Positions 36,062 to 46,647 of a stretch of DNA of 64,000 bases are shown one piece after another. The DNA is taken from the NCBI GenBank assembly GCA_022575985.1, contig JAKSXM010000132.1:6758001-6822000 (forward strand). Reading direction: 5' to 3'. Each line of letters starts with the position of its first letter. The first letter of the stretch is position 1. Below the pieces are notes generated by a model that did no database searches, was not told the DNA's origin, and saw nothing but the letters and a program-made list of their open reading frames with translations. The position numbers were made by a program, and so were the translations under genes. This DNA is from Anagrus nilaparvatae. Taxonomy: Eukaryota > Arthropoda > Insecta > Hymenoptera > Mymaridae.

Positions 36062-37282
36062 TAAACCTTTTACGAGAACGAGGCGAAGTTGTATCTCGCC
36101 TTGCTTTGACCTCGGGCGAGGTGAAAAAACATTCGCCTCGTTCTCGCCTCGCGTCGTTCTCGGCCGAGAATTCCTCGTTTATAAACGAGGTGGTTACTAA
36201 ATGCGCATTGGCCATGCCTGCGCCTATTAAAAAAAAAAAAAAAAAAGTCCTTTTCTTTTATTTCTTTTTCATTCGATTAGCTTTTAGGTTAATATAATAA
36301 ATTTTATATATTTGTTTAAAAAATTTCTTGCTATAATTTTGTAGCTTTTCCCCCATTCCGTTTTTGAAAACTTTTTGACCTTGTGTCTAAGATCCAAGAA
36401 CTATAGAACCAGTTGCGCAGTCGGTAATGTTTCAAAATCTTATCCCTACCTTCTTGAAATGCGTCGATCAAAATTTCATCTAAGCGATTTCTATTAATTT
36501 TCTCATCCAAATCAAAAACAATTTCCTCAACCTTATCAAGTAATACATTAAAAGCGAAAACTGCTACTGGAAGAGTTGGATATTTTCTGACAATAAATCT
36601 GAAACTTGCATAAAAATTTATAAATAAGAAATTATGATATCGATTGCCTCCTTTTCAATATCTGATATTCTGTAGTTACGCATTTCTGAATTATTTTCAC
36701 GTAAAGATTTTATGGATAATTTCAAATCTCGAAAAACAGTTAGCATATTTAAACTACTATTCCACCGTATTCGGCAATCTAATATTGGTTTGACAAAATA
36801 GATTTTGAAAGGTTGACAAAAATCTCTTAATTCTCCTATTAATAAACTGGAGTTTCTAATTTTTCGGCAAATATTTCTCACCTTTGTTAGTAAATCAGTT
36901 ACCTCATTTACATCTTCTAAAACATTAGATTCTAATTCGGTTTCAGAATCACTTTTACTACTTTCTTCTTCAGCCCTAAACCACAAAAACTTCAAAGTAA
37001 CTTGCACTCCTAAATTTAATATGTGAGTCAGACATCTATAATGATCTAAAGTTTTATTAAAATCTAATACATCTTCTGAATGAAGCAAATCATTAAGGTT
37101 ATCAAAAATGTATTATTGCTAGTTGCGTTGTCTACTGTGATACCGCCAATTTTTTTAAAAAAATTTACGAGGTAAAACGAGACGAGGCAAGGCGAGGCGA
37201 GGCGAGAACGAGGTTTTGGAAATTTGAATCTCGATCTCACCTCCGTTTAACGAGGTTGCCTCGGTACCTCGTAACAGGTCCA
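36062..37282 (-). mobile_element. Internally deleted hAT transposon
   Basis: An 8-bp target duplication GCTATGTC stands at 36054-36061 and 37283-37290. Terminal inverted repeats are TAAACCTTTTACGAG on the left and TGGACCTGTTACGAG as the complement of the right end. Both ends carry clusters of CCTCG/CGAGG, especially 36070-36190 and 37165-37275, which look like subterminal transposase-binding repeats. Inside is a partial hAT transposase on the minus strand. At 1.2 kb it is much shorter than an autonomous hAT, so it needs transposase from elsewhere. Confidence 0.88.
36345..37125 (-). pseudogene. hAT-family transposase fragment
   Basis: Minus-strand frames give a hAT catalytic-domain stretch. 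The part at 37088-36618 includes DHYRCLTHILNLGVQ, LLTKVRNICRKIRNSSLLI and KPILDCRIRWNSSLNMLTVF; R-x-R-W-N-S-S is the characteristic hAT W-N-S motif. A second stretch, about 36610-36345, continues after a break with RKYPTLPVAVFAFNVLLDK and LKHYRLRNWFYSSWILDTRS. The N-terminal BED finger and the C-terminal dimerisation region are absent. It lies wholly inside the hAT ends and runs against the plus orientation. Confidence 0.85.
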
Positions 37283-37362
37283 GCTATGTCGTTTATGTTA
37301 CTGCTCAAGCTTGATATTCGTGCTTATTTAGGCTGGTTCTCTAAACTTCCTAAAAGTAAGTC

Positions 37363-37433
37363 GTAACCACAAACACAACCACTGCAGGATTTTCGTCTCT
37401 GCGCAAAGCGTTGCAACTGCGTTTGTGGTTGCG
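37363..37433. repeat. Short imperfect fold-back
   Basis: GTAACCACAAACACAAC at the left is mirrored by GCGTTTGTGGTTGCG at the right, with about 35 bp between. It may be a tiny MITE or a decayed end of one. Confidence 0.4.
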
Positions 37434-37561
37434 AATTATAATAATATATATATCGCGCACGCAAAGTATTAATCATCTGTAATTTTATTAATTATTAAAA
37501 ATACAAATTAAGTGATAATAAATTATAATGCTAATAAACTATATAATATTCTATACTCCTT

Positions 37562-38080
37562 TATCGAAATTATTCTTAGGTACCTAAATCAAAAATATTC
37601 TGAGTCCCTAAACCCAGATTATTTTAAGTCCCTAAATCAAAAATATTCTAAGCCTAGAAATTATTGCGTTGTGTTTATATTGCTTGCGAATGGTTAGGAT
37701 GCCACGTTAAAAGGTGATCCATTCAAAGAAGAGGAAAAATCCTTAGACTATAGTTTAACACGCTTTGACACGTATCACTACACAAATCATTAACTTGTAT
37801 ACACTAAAGAGTAAACTTTATCAAATATCAAATATCAAAAGAGAAAACTTTGTAAAAAGATCGTTATCAATCAACAAAGAGATCAAAGTTAACTTCAGCG
37901 ATAAAGCGAAGTCTTTTATCTTACACTATACCTACCTACCTATATATATATATAACTATATATTATTAAATTATAACTGCTTCTGGCAATACCTCCTCCC
38001 TTTTTGAGCGGGATTTTTTCGACCAATCCTCTATAAGTCTATATGAACATGTTTCGCATGTTAAAAGCTATAAAATTTAT
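37562..38080 (+). repeat. Dispersed repeat, copy 3 (partial)
   Basis: TATTCTGAGTCCCTAAAC and TTTTAAGTCCCTAAATC, then further on CCTCCTCCCTTTTTGAG, match the order of blocks in the copies at 12389-12745 and 13863-14165. Edges are approximate. Confidence 0.4.
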
Positions 38081-38574
38081 TACGCGGCTAACATTTACAA
38101 GATTTTTCACCTGTGTGAAGTAAAAGTAAGAGAATAAACATGCCTTTAGAAACACTGGATAGGGTCCAAAAACTAATCCTATAAGGTAGAGCTTCGCTCT
38201 ATAATTAATTAAGTAATCAAGTGGATTGATGGGTATTAGAGTTGTAGAAAAAATTTTTTTTTTTGAATTCTGGAAAAAGCAGGTAGTACCAAAGATTCCG
38301 AAAAAAAATTTTTTGTTAAGATCTGTTTAGCAAACAAATAACAAGGTTGCAAAAAAAGGGGTGGATTTTTAGTGTTTTTTCGGTGTCAATCTTAGTGTTT
38401 TAACTATTTGGAACTTATTCTTACATCTTATTTACATATTAATATTAAACTCAATCCAATCAAATCTTTCAAAACCCTAAAATTAAAAAATGACTGAAAC
38501 TTTTTTTATAACATCATCAGCTTCGCTCTACCCGTCGTTGACGTCGTATCTAGTATTAATAAATAAATAAAAAA

Positions 38575-38726
38575 AAAAAAAAAAAAAAATTAAGATATAT
38601 TTTTTTAATCTCTATTGATTTTAATTTCAAAATGTCAAATTTATAATATTTTAAGCTTGACAATCCTGACACATTAATATCTATAATATACATTATTAAA
38701 GTATCATAATTATTTTATAAAAAAGA

Positions 38727-38765
<39 letters not shown>

Positions 38766-38770
38766 TCTTT
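38575..38770. repeat. Poly-A run and AAT/ATA microsatellite
   Basis: A stretch of about 20 A residues follows AATAAATAAATAAAA at about 38560-38590, and an AAT/ATA microsatellite of about 13 units lies at about 38727-38765. The poly-A may be a retroposon tail. Confidence 0.6.
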
Positions 38771-38983
38771 AAATTTATATATTTATTATAAATCTATTCA
38801 ATTTATTGACATCAACGACTCTTTTAAATTCCCTAAAGTACACTATAAAGCATATTTCATGCATATCATTAAATGAGTATATACGTACTACTCTTCAATA
38901 AAATCTATTTAAATAATATATTGTATGTACGTAACTCTTTCTCTCTTCAACTATTATTATATATATTATATATATATATATAT

Positions 38984-39794
38984 GTTATGGGTAGAGTCCG
39001 ATCACTGGATAGACCTAGGTCTATCCGGATAAACCTAGGACTATCCAAGCGGAGTTGGATAAAGTCAGTTTAGTAAAAAATGGGAACAAGAATACAAAAA
39101 TTATTGTTAAAATGAGCAAAATCCATGCCTAATTGAAAATCAAAAAATATGTGAGAATAAAGAAACTCAATATGAACAGGAAATTTAAAAAAATATTTTA
39201 CCAGAAATTTTTCATGCACAAAAACTTCAACCTGTACAATTACAAAGTGAGCAACTTTATTTTGAAAAAATTTTAGCAAAATGAACTTCAAACTCTCCAT
39301 TAACGTGCCTATGAACGTGACAACTGAAATTATTTGTAAAAACTTTTGTTAACAACATTTCATGTGACATTTGTTCAAAAAAGTTAATAAGTATAATAAG
39401 TGATAACAGGGAAATTGCGAAGCGTAATTTAGAAAATCAAGCTTCAAAAATGCTCAAAAGATCAAATTCTAAGTTTCCAAATTGCAAAGTCTTTCAAAGA
39501 TGTAAATGCATACAAGGTTGCAAAACTAATACATGCAAGTGCAAATCAAATAGACTCAAATGCAACTCAAAATGCATCAAAATGTCTTAGTAGTTTGTCT
39601 TGTATAAATAAATAAAAATAAATTTATATGTAATAACTAAAATTTAGTATTTTGTATTTTTTTTATATTTAATTTTGTATTTTGTAAATTCACTAAATCA
39701 AAAAATTATTTGAATATAAAAAAAATTATGTATAATTATCCAACTCCGCTTGGATAGACCTAGGTCTATCCAGTGATCGGACGTTACCCGTAAC
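38984..39794 (+). mobile_element. TIR element in an AT microsatellite, carrying a CXC coding remnant
   Basis: The left end is GTTATGGGTAGAGTCCGATC and the complement of the right end is GTTACGGGTAACGTCCGATC. Inverted repeats continue through CACTGGATAGACCTAGGTCT for about 75 bp, with GGATAGACC/GGTCTATCC also forming small internal palindromes. Both sides are TATATA runs, so the target duplication cannot be read. Inside is a short cysteine-rich coding remnant (39321-39590). Length is 811 bp, non-autonomous. Confidence 0.8.
39321..39590 (+). pseudogene. Transposon protein remnant with a CXC-type cysteine-rich domain
   Basis: The frame is open for 89 codons to TAG 39588-39590 without a plausible start codon. 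It contains NNISCDICSKKLISII, then EIAKRNLENQASKMLKRSN and SKFPNC. The end is a C-x-C-x4-C-x4-C-x-C-x6-C-x3-C cluster, positions about 39495-39575 (CKCIQGC, CKCKSNRLKCNSKC), as in tesmin/TSO1-like CXC domains. From memory, an arthropod transposon-derived protein family has the same QA-x-KM-...-KFP block and a C-terminal CXC cluster, separated by a VPDVDRGR-type region that is missing here. This suggests an internal deletion. Family assignment is tentative. Confidence 0.55.
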
Positions 39795-39799
39795 ATATA

Positions 39800-41365
39800 T
39801 ATATATATATATATAATACTTAATTCAATATAACATTAATATTCATATATTATTTGTATTTATTGTATTGTATTTATTGTTTAAATTCTAATATAAATTA
39901 GGTCATTATTTAATGAATAGTGTATTTTTTTTTGTTTTTAATTAAATGCTTTCAATCATTTTATTTAATTATAGTCATTCAAAGATTTCTATTATTTAAC
40001 GTATTATTTTAATTTATATTGTACATTTTATAGTTTAATTTTTAAATTTTTAATTATATATAGTGTAAAATTATTTTAATTTTAATAAAGACTTTAATAA
40101 AGATTTTAAATAAAGATTTTAATTTTATTAGTTCGATGTCTTTTGTGGACATTTTATGTCTATGTATTATAAATATTTATTTATTAGCGGGAAATAATGA
40201 CTAAATTTCAATTTTGAGAGACCTTTGTACTTAATAGTATATTTTTCAATGGGTTTTGGAAATTTTTATTCTGCGAGTATAACACATCCATAAATTAGGT
40301 ACAATCTACACTCAACCGTTTTACGAGTGCTATTCAAGGCGAAAATTCAATGTTCATAAGCATTGATGGTAATTGGTGCTAATTTTTCAAATTCAGAAAA
40401 AAATTCAGAAAATCCAAGGTTCGATGAATTAAGAATTCAAAATATCATTAAAAAATAAATAAATTAAAGGTCAGAAAGTTGTAAGTAGAATTCTTATAAT
40501 ATGTAAATAAAAATTATATTCAATTAGCAAAATATTATTATTTTAAGAAATTACAAAGCCCATAATAGAATTTTTCTGAATTTGTAGTTGTTCGTTTCAA
40601 TGCAAAACTATGAAATAGTAAGCTTTCTACAAAAAATGACCTCAAAAAGTAATAAAATTTTTCATTGGAATGCATCTCTTAGTGAAATTCTCTTCTCAAA
40701 ATTACTTACTTTAACTTTTATAGATTTCTTTAACATATTATTATAAAATAAAAAAATTCTGGGATATATTATAATGGGTTTGGTAAAAACGTATCTATTC
40801 TTTAAAATTTTGAATTTGGACCCGGATTGCCATTAACGCTTCTTAATAATAAATGGCCGCCCTATTCAACGCACTGGCTCTGAACGACAGGGAAGTAACT
40901 TAGAAAAAATAGGGATTGTAGTTGAGGTTTTTGGAGTTGCTTAATTGTAGAATACGTAAGGAGCGTAGATCTTCCAGGAAGTCAAAATAAATACTATATT
41001 TACGGATCGTGTTCAGAAGAGTAAAAAATGGACCAAATCTCAAGCAAATTGTGAGGCGAAGCCTGGTAAAGTGAACTGCAATTTGGTTCATTCTTTATTT
41101 ATGGATAATGGTCATATAAAACTTTTTTGCGCCAGTGGCAAGAAAAACCGAGAAAAATAGGTGCTAGTGATTAGTCAATATGCTTAAAATGACTCGCCTC
41201 TTGCTCTTTCAGACTTTGTGATAAAAAGGAAAAAATTTTCCACCAAAATAAAAAACGTATTTGTAAATCAGGTATTAATATCAATTTAGTAAAATTTACA
41301 GCAAAAAAACTTAAAGAGATTATCTAATAAAAATCATTGTAAAATTTTGCCAAATATATACTTGA
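39800..41365. other. AT-rich intergenic DNA
   Basis: I see no gene or ordered repeat. Short open frames only. Confidence 0.4.
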
Positions 41366-41378
41366 TCTACACTGAAAA

Positions 41379-41533
41379 AAAATTCCGCTTGCGGCAAGCG
41401 GAATTTTTCCGCTTGCCGCTAGCGGAATTCCGTTTGCCGCTAGCGGAATTCCGCTTGCCGCTAGCGGAATTCCATTTGCCGCTAGCGGAAATCCGCTTGC
41501 CGCAAGCGGAATTCCGCTTGACACAAGCGGATT
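41379..41533. repeat. Left-tip minisatellite (GCTTGCCGCTAGCGGAATTCC units)
   Basis: Seven or so 21-24-bp units, each itself nearly palindromic (TTGCCGCTAGCGG, TTGCGGCAAGCGG). Repetitive frames reading LPLAEFRLPLAEF or IPLAASGIPLAAN on the two strands are products of the repeat. Confidence 0.9.
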
Positions 41534-43070
41534 TTTTTTTTTTATTTAAACCATTGCAAATGGCTTGAAACGTAAAAATAAACCTTAAAAAAATTATTTT
41601 TTTGAACTCAAAACTTCATAAAACTGAATTTTAAAGCTCAAAAGTTAAAAAAATCTTTTTAAAAATAAAGATTACTTATTTAGCTTTTAAAACTTTTTTA
41701 AGTGGAATTATTATTGAAAGGTAATAATAAAAGGTTGAATAAAATATATTTCATTAATTACTAGCTTCAGAAATTACCGAAAACAGCTGAAAACAACTCC
41801 AAACCTAAATTAACCAATTTTGGATCATTTTTAAAATAACCAAATCAGTCTCGTTTTTAATGATTTTGTTCATTACTAATTTTTTTACAGATTTTTTATT
41901 ATTTACTTTAATTTTATATATTTTGAAGTAATATCTTTGTTGAAAATAATTTTTCTTTTAATTTATTTTAACGTCTTAGAGCAGTTCAAATGTTAAATAT
42001 TTGGGTTTTTGAAAAATTCATGGACTTGAGATTTTTCTAGCAGATTCAAATGATGTTATAAACTGGACTAAAAGGTATATTCCCAAGTAATTTTTCCCGT
42101 ACAATTCAAACTCACTATTTATTTTAACATTTTACTACGCTTTACAGGAGAAAAATTCATTTCTTTAGTTTTTTAAGGTACCAATTATGAGGGTACCAAT
42201 TTTTAAAAGTTTCGCAGTCTTCAAGGAAAAATTTTCTGAATAATATTTGCAAGAGTTACTTATATATTTTTTCCTCGGAATTTCGATGAAACCACTAGTT
42301 TTTTTATCTGTTGTTTTCCTTAGCCATAAAATCTTTTGTTTCTATTTCTACTGGTTTTGTCCAATCTTATATATTTTGCATTGGTAGCCCATTTGAGCTT
42401 AAAGGGTTTGAAATATTTAAAATTATCTTTAATAAATAAATAGTCAGGGAAAAACCACTCGAAAAAATGCTAAAACTTTTTGTTTTTTAATAAACGAGTT
42501 ATCGCTAATTAAAGATTTTGCAAAAATTCTCCTACAATCTCAATTACACGTTACTTGAAGCACAATAACTTAAAAATTTGATAAGTCAGTGAATTTTCAT
42601 CTTCAGACGAAACGATTTCGCATTTTTTTAAGCAGTTTTTTCCTATCTATTTATTTATTCAAGATAATTTTAAATATTTCAAACTCTTTAGGCTCAAATG
42701 GGGTACTAATACAAATTTATAAGATTGGACAAAGCTAGTAAAAATAGAAACTAAAGATTTTATGGTAAAGGAAAACCCCAGATAAAAAAACTATAGTGCT
42801 TTCAACGAAATCTCGAGGAAAAAATATATAAGTAATTCTTGCAAATATTATTTAGAAAATTTTTTCTTGAAGACTGCAAAACTTTTAAAAATTGGTCCCC
42901 TCATAACTGGTACCCTAAAAATCTTAAAAAATGAATTTTTCTACTGCAAAGCATATTAAAATATTAAAATAAATAGGGAGTTCGAATTCTACTAGAATTA
43001 AAAATTACTAGGGAATACGTCTTTTAGTCCAGTTTATAACATCATTTGAATCTGCTAGAAAAATCCTAAG

Positions 43071-43426
43071 GGTAGCGATCTTATTCAACACGAAAAAAAT
43101 TGAACACAAGACTAAAACACACAAAACTCAACACGCATTTTTTTTTAACACTATTTTTTCCACACCATTTAAATCCAACACAAATTTTTTTGACACGTAT
43201 TATTCGACACAAAAATTTTTTATGCAAATCGTGTAAAAACTAATTAAATTTTAGTTTTTTGTTTTGAATTTGTGTCAAATAAAATGAGCTGAAAATTTTG
43301 TGTTTAATTTAAATCGCGTGCAATAATTAGTGTAAAAAATATTGTGTGTTGAGTTTTGTATGTTTTAATTTAGGTGTTCAAAAGTGATGTGTTCAATTTT
43401 TTTTTGTGTCGAGTAAGATCGCTACC
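43071..43426. mobile_element. hAT-like MITE nested in the right arm of the fold-back element
   Basis: Ends are GGTAGCGATCTTA and its complement; the terminal inverted repeats continue as TTCAACACGAAAAAAATTGAACAC against GTGTTCAATTTTTTTTTGTGTCGAG-type sequence. Flanks ATCCTAAG (43063-43070) and ATCGCAAG (43427-43434) differ at two of eight bases. The undisturbed left arm of the host reads ATCTCAAG at this place, which supports an 8-bp duplication and a hAT-type origin. The insertion must be younger than the fold-back. Confidence 0.75.
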
Positions 43427-43918
43427 ATCGCAAGTCTATGAATTTTTAAAAAAACCAATATTTAACTGTTCTAAGACGCTAAAAATTAAAAGAAAAATTA
43501 TTTTTAACAGAAAAATAATACTTTAAAATATGTACAGTTAAAGTAAATAATAAAAAAATCTGTAAAAAAATTAGTAATAAACGAAATCCTTAAAAAACGA
43601 GACTGATTTGGTTATTTTAAAAATGATCCAAAATTGGTTAATTTAGGTTTGAAGTTGTTTTCAGCTGTTTTCGGTAATTTCTAAAGCTAGTAATTAATGA
43701 AATATATTTTATTAAACTTTTTATTATTACCTTTCAATAATAATTCCACTTAAAAAAGTTTTAAAAGCTAAATAAGTAATCTTTATTTTTAAAAAGATTT
43801 TTTTAACTTTTGAGCTTTAAAATTCAGTTTTATGAAGTTTTGAATTCAAAAAAATAATTTTTTTAAGGTTTATTTTTACGTTTCAAGCCATTTGCAATGG
43901 TTTAAACAAAACAAAAAA

Positions 43919-44092
43919 ATCCGCTAGCGTCAAGCGGAATTCCGCTTGCGGCAAGCGGATTTCCGCTAGCGGCAAATGGAATTCCGCTAGCGGCAAGCGG
44001 AAATCCGCTTGCGGTAAGCGGAAATCCGCTTGCGGCAAACGGAATTCCGCTTGCGGCAAGTGGAAAAATCCGCTTGCGGCAAGCGGATTTTT
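43919..44092. repeat. Right-tip minisatellite of the fold-back element
   Basis: Units such as GGAATTCCGCTTGCGGCAAGC mirror the left tip but include GCGGCAAGC and GCTAGCGGC variants in a different order. Confidence 0.9.
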
Positions 44093-44103
44093 TTTTCAGT
44101 GTA

Positions 44104-46569
44104 GTTTACTTTTAAACGTATATGCATGTAAAATAAAAACGTATAAAGAAATGAAATTCTTCTTTTTGCATATTTAAAACTTATCTATCTGCATTTATTG
44201 GACAATAAGAAATAGACCTCAAAATGTTACAACTTTTCTTTTCTAGACAATCGAATATAAATGTTTCTAATAAAAAAAAAAGTAATAAAAGTATAAAAGA
44301 CGTTTTAATACAAGAAATATCGGATACATTTTATTTAAAAAGATTTTATTCATTTTTGAACTTTTATTTATGCTTTGAAAATTTCTTTTGATAAAATAAT
44401 TGTATTCTTGTTTTAAGTTTTAAAATTTCTATCTTTTTCTTTAATTTTGTTTATAATTTTTTTTTTTTAAATTTTAATTTGCGAAATAGTATGGATCATC
44501 TTCATGGTCTTATGTTATGATAAAAATTTTATATGCATTAAAAAAAATAATACAGGATAAAATGGCTCATCTACACATTTTTGAAGGGAGGTTCTTGCTT
44601 ATTGCAATTTTTATATAAAGGATGGAAAATCAAGAAAATTTTTTCACCAAAAAAGAGGGTATCAAAATTAGTATAAAATCATGTAAAATAATTTTTTTAA
44701 AACTATTTAGTAACACTATTAAATCAATTAAAATGCGTTTCTAAAAATATTTCGAAATCGTTAAAATACAGATAGGGAGATTTTTAATCTGTAAGGCAGA
44801 CGAGAACGCAGGTAACCTGGGCATAAGTGACCTGTGTTGAAGCTAGTTTCTAGAGTTTATTTTCGATGGTGCTCAAAATATTTTTTGCCAACCTAAGGAG
44901 TGCCGATAATTCTGTGCCAAGTTTTACATAAGAGTTTGGGAGAGCAAAATTTAAAAAAAAGTATCAAAGCATTTAAAATAATTATTTTTTTTCATTTTTT
45001 CCAAAAATAAAAATATTAAAAATTTGATAAATTTACTTATTTAATTTACTTTAAATAAGTCAAAGAATAGCTATTAAAAGGTACAAAAATGAAAATGAAG
45101 AAAAATAATTAGAAAACAAAACAGAGATATAATTAAATGAAAATTAACTATTTTTCACCTTCAGTGTGTATTTTATGTTTCAAAATATAATTTAGATATA
45201 AGTTTTACTGACATTTTGTATAAATTTTAGTAATTTCCCTTTGTAAATTTTACTTTACATTTAATTTAATATAATATTCTTTATTTTATTTTTAACGCTT
45301 AATTCTATTGTTTTTTAAATATAAACAAAATTTAATTAATTTTTATATACTTTCATGCTATTATATTTTAATTAAATTTCTTGTGTAATATTTTCCAAGT
45401 TTATGATAAATTTTCGAATGAATTTAAAAAATATGAATTTTAGAATCAACTCAAAAAACCTTATCACCTTACATTGCTGTAAATAAGTAAAATTGTAAAA
45501 GCTTTTATTTTCACTAGATTCAGAAAATACATACATTAACTTGGAAGTTATTTGAGAGTAAACGAATGATCAAATTATTAAATTCAAATTTTTATTGTAT
45601 TCTTTTTATTAATCTGCCCGGGAATCGGAAAAATGGCTGAAAGAATTTTTTTCAAATACAAAAATCTCAAAAACCGACACTTTTTTTCTTTTACTTAGCC
45701 ATAAAATATTTATTTACTTTCTTTTTTCATCAATAATTTGAAGTGTCAGAAGACGTTTGAGTCCAACTAGAGGATTTCTCATCCATATAATTTTGAGAAA
45801 TCGACTTTTGAAAAGAAACGACGTATTTTATTCGCTTCTCGCTTTTGAAAAATTTTGATCCCAGAATCGGATTCTGCAAGAAATTTCTTATCTGGCCCAA
45901 AGAGAAAATAATATTTCACAGTAATATTAAAATTTTACAGAAAAAATAAGAAAAATCGTCTCTGTTGTTTTGTCTTTTTTTAAAAATGGCCAAGAAAAGA
46001 AAATGACCACCAATAATCAAGAACTGAACCTTATGAGCTAAAAAATGAAATTGAGGCTTATTTGTGGTAGTACTTTCAATAAAAAAAATACTTTGGAACC
46101 AATTTGAAAACCCGACCATTAGGTTTAGTACAGTTTGTTTTAAATTGAACCATATATAAATACTTTTGATTTATGAGGAACAATTTTATTTTTTATTACT
46201 TTATTTCTTACAAGCATAAAATAAAAATATTTTTTGATTTTACGTTAATAATATACCATAAACTATAAAAGCACTTTCTAAAATTAAACCGAAAAGAAGA
46301 AAAAAATTTATGTTATACATATAGAAACTGAAAAGTCATTAAATACTAATATATAATAAAGTTAAACTTATAATATACATTTTTTTATACATAATTTTTT
46401 TTTCTTTTTTGCCAAAAAACTTTTTTTTAAACTTTTTTTTTTCATGCAATGAATTTCAATATATATATATATATATATATATATTTCAAAACTTGTCTTT
46501 ATATAAAAAAGATAATTTATAAATTATTGTATTATCACATATATTGAAAGTTATTTTATGTACACAGAC

Positions 46570-46647
<78 letters not shown>

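Larger units (their letters stand above)
41370..44101. mobile_element. Giant fold-back element with minisatellite tips, TA duplication
   Basis: The element is 2.7 kb between TA at 41368-41369 and TA at 44102-44103. Both ends read CACTGAAAAAAAAT inward. The arms, about 41370-42465 and 42616-44101, match closely over about 1.1 kb around a ~150-bp spacer; the right arm is longer only because a 356-bp MITE was inserted at 43071-43426. Each tip carries a ~21-bp minisatellite of TTCCGCTTGCCGCTAGCGGA type. No transposase. CACTG ends and TA sites resemble those of the small MITEs at 13287 and 24081, but the interiors differ. Confidence 0.9.

Noticed and set aside
36018..36297. Two overlapping plus-strand frames of 60 and 89 codons
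   Set aside because: They lie in the CCTCG-rich end of the hAT element and are due to its base composition.
38510..38560. Possible Helitron 3' end (short CGTC-GTT-GACG hairpin before CTAGT)
   Set aside because: The stem is only 4 bp and no 5' TC end or Helitron coding sequence is nearby.
41324..41568. Open frames on both strands with repeated LPLAEFR or IPLAASG units, like a repeat protein
   Set aside because: They are translations of the palindromic minisatellite at the tip of the fold-back element; both strands read open for the same reason.
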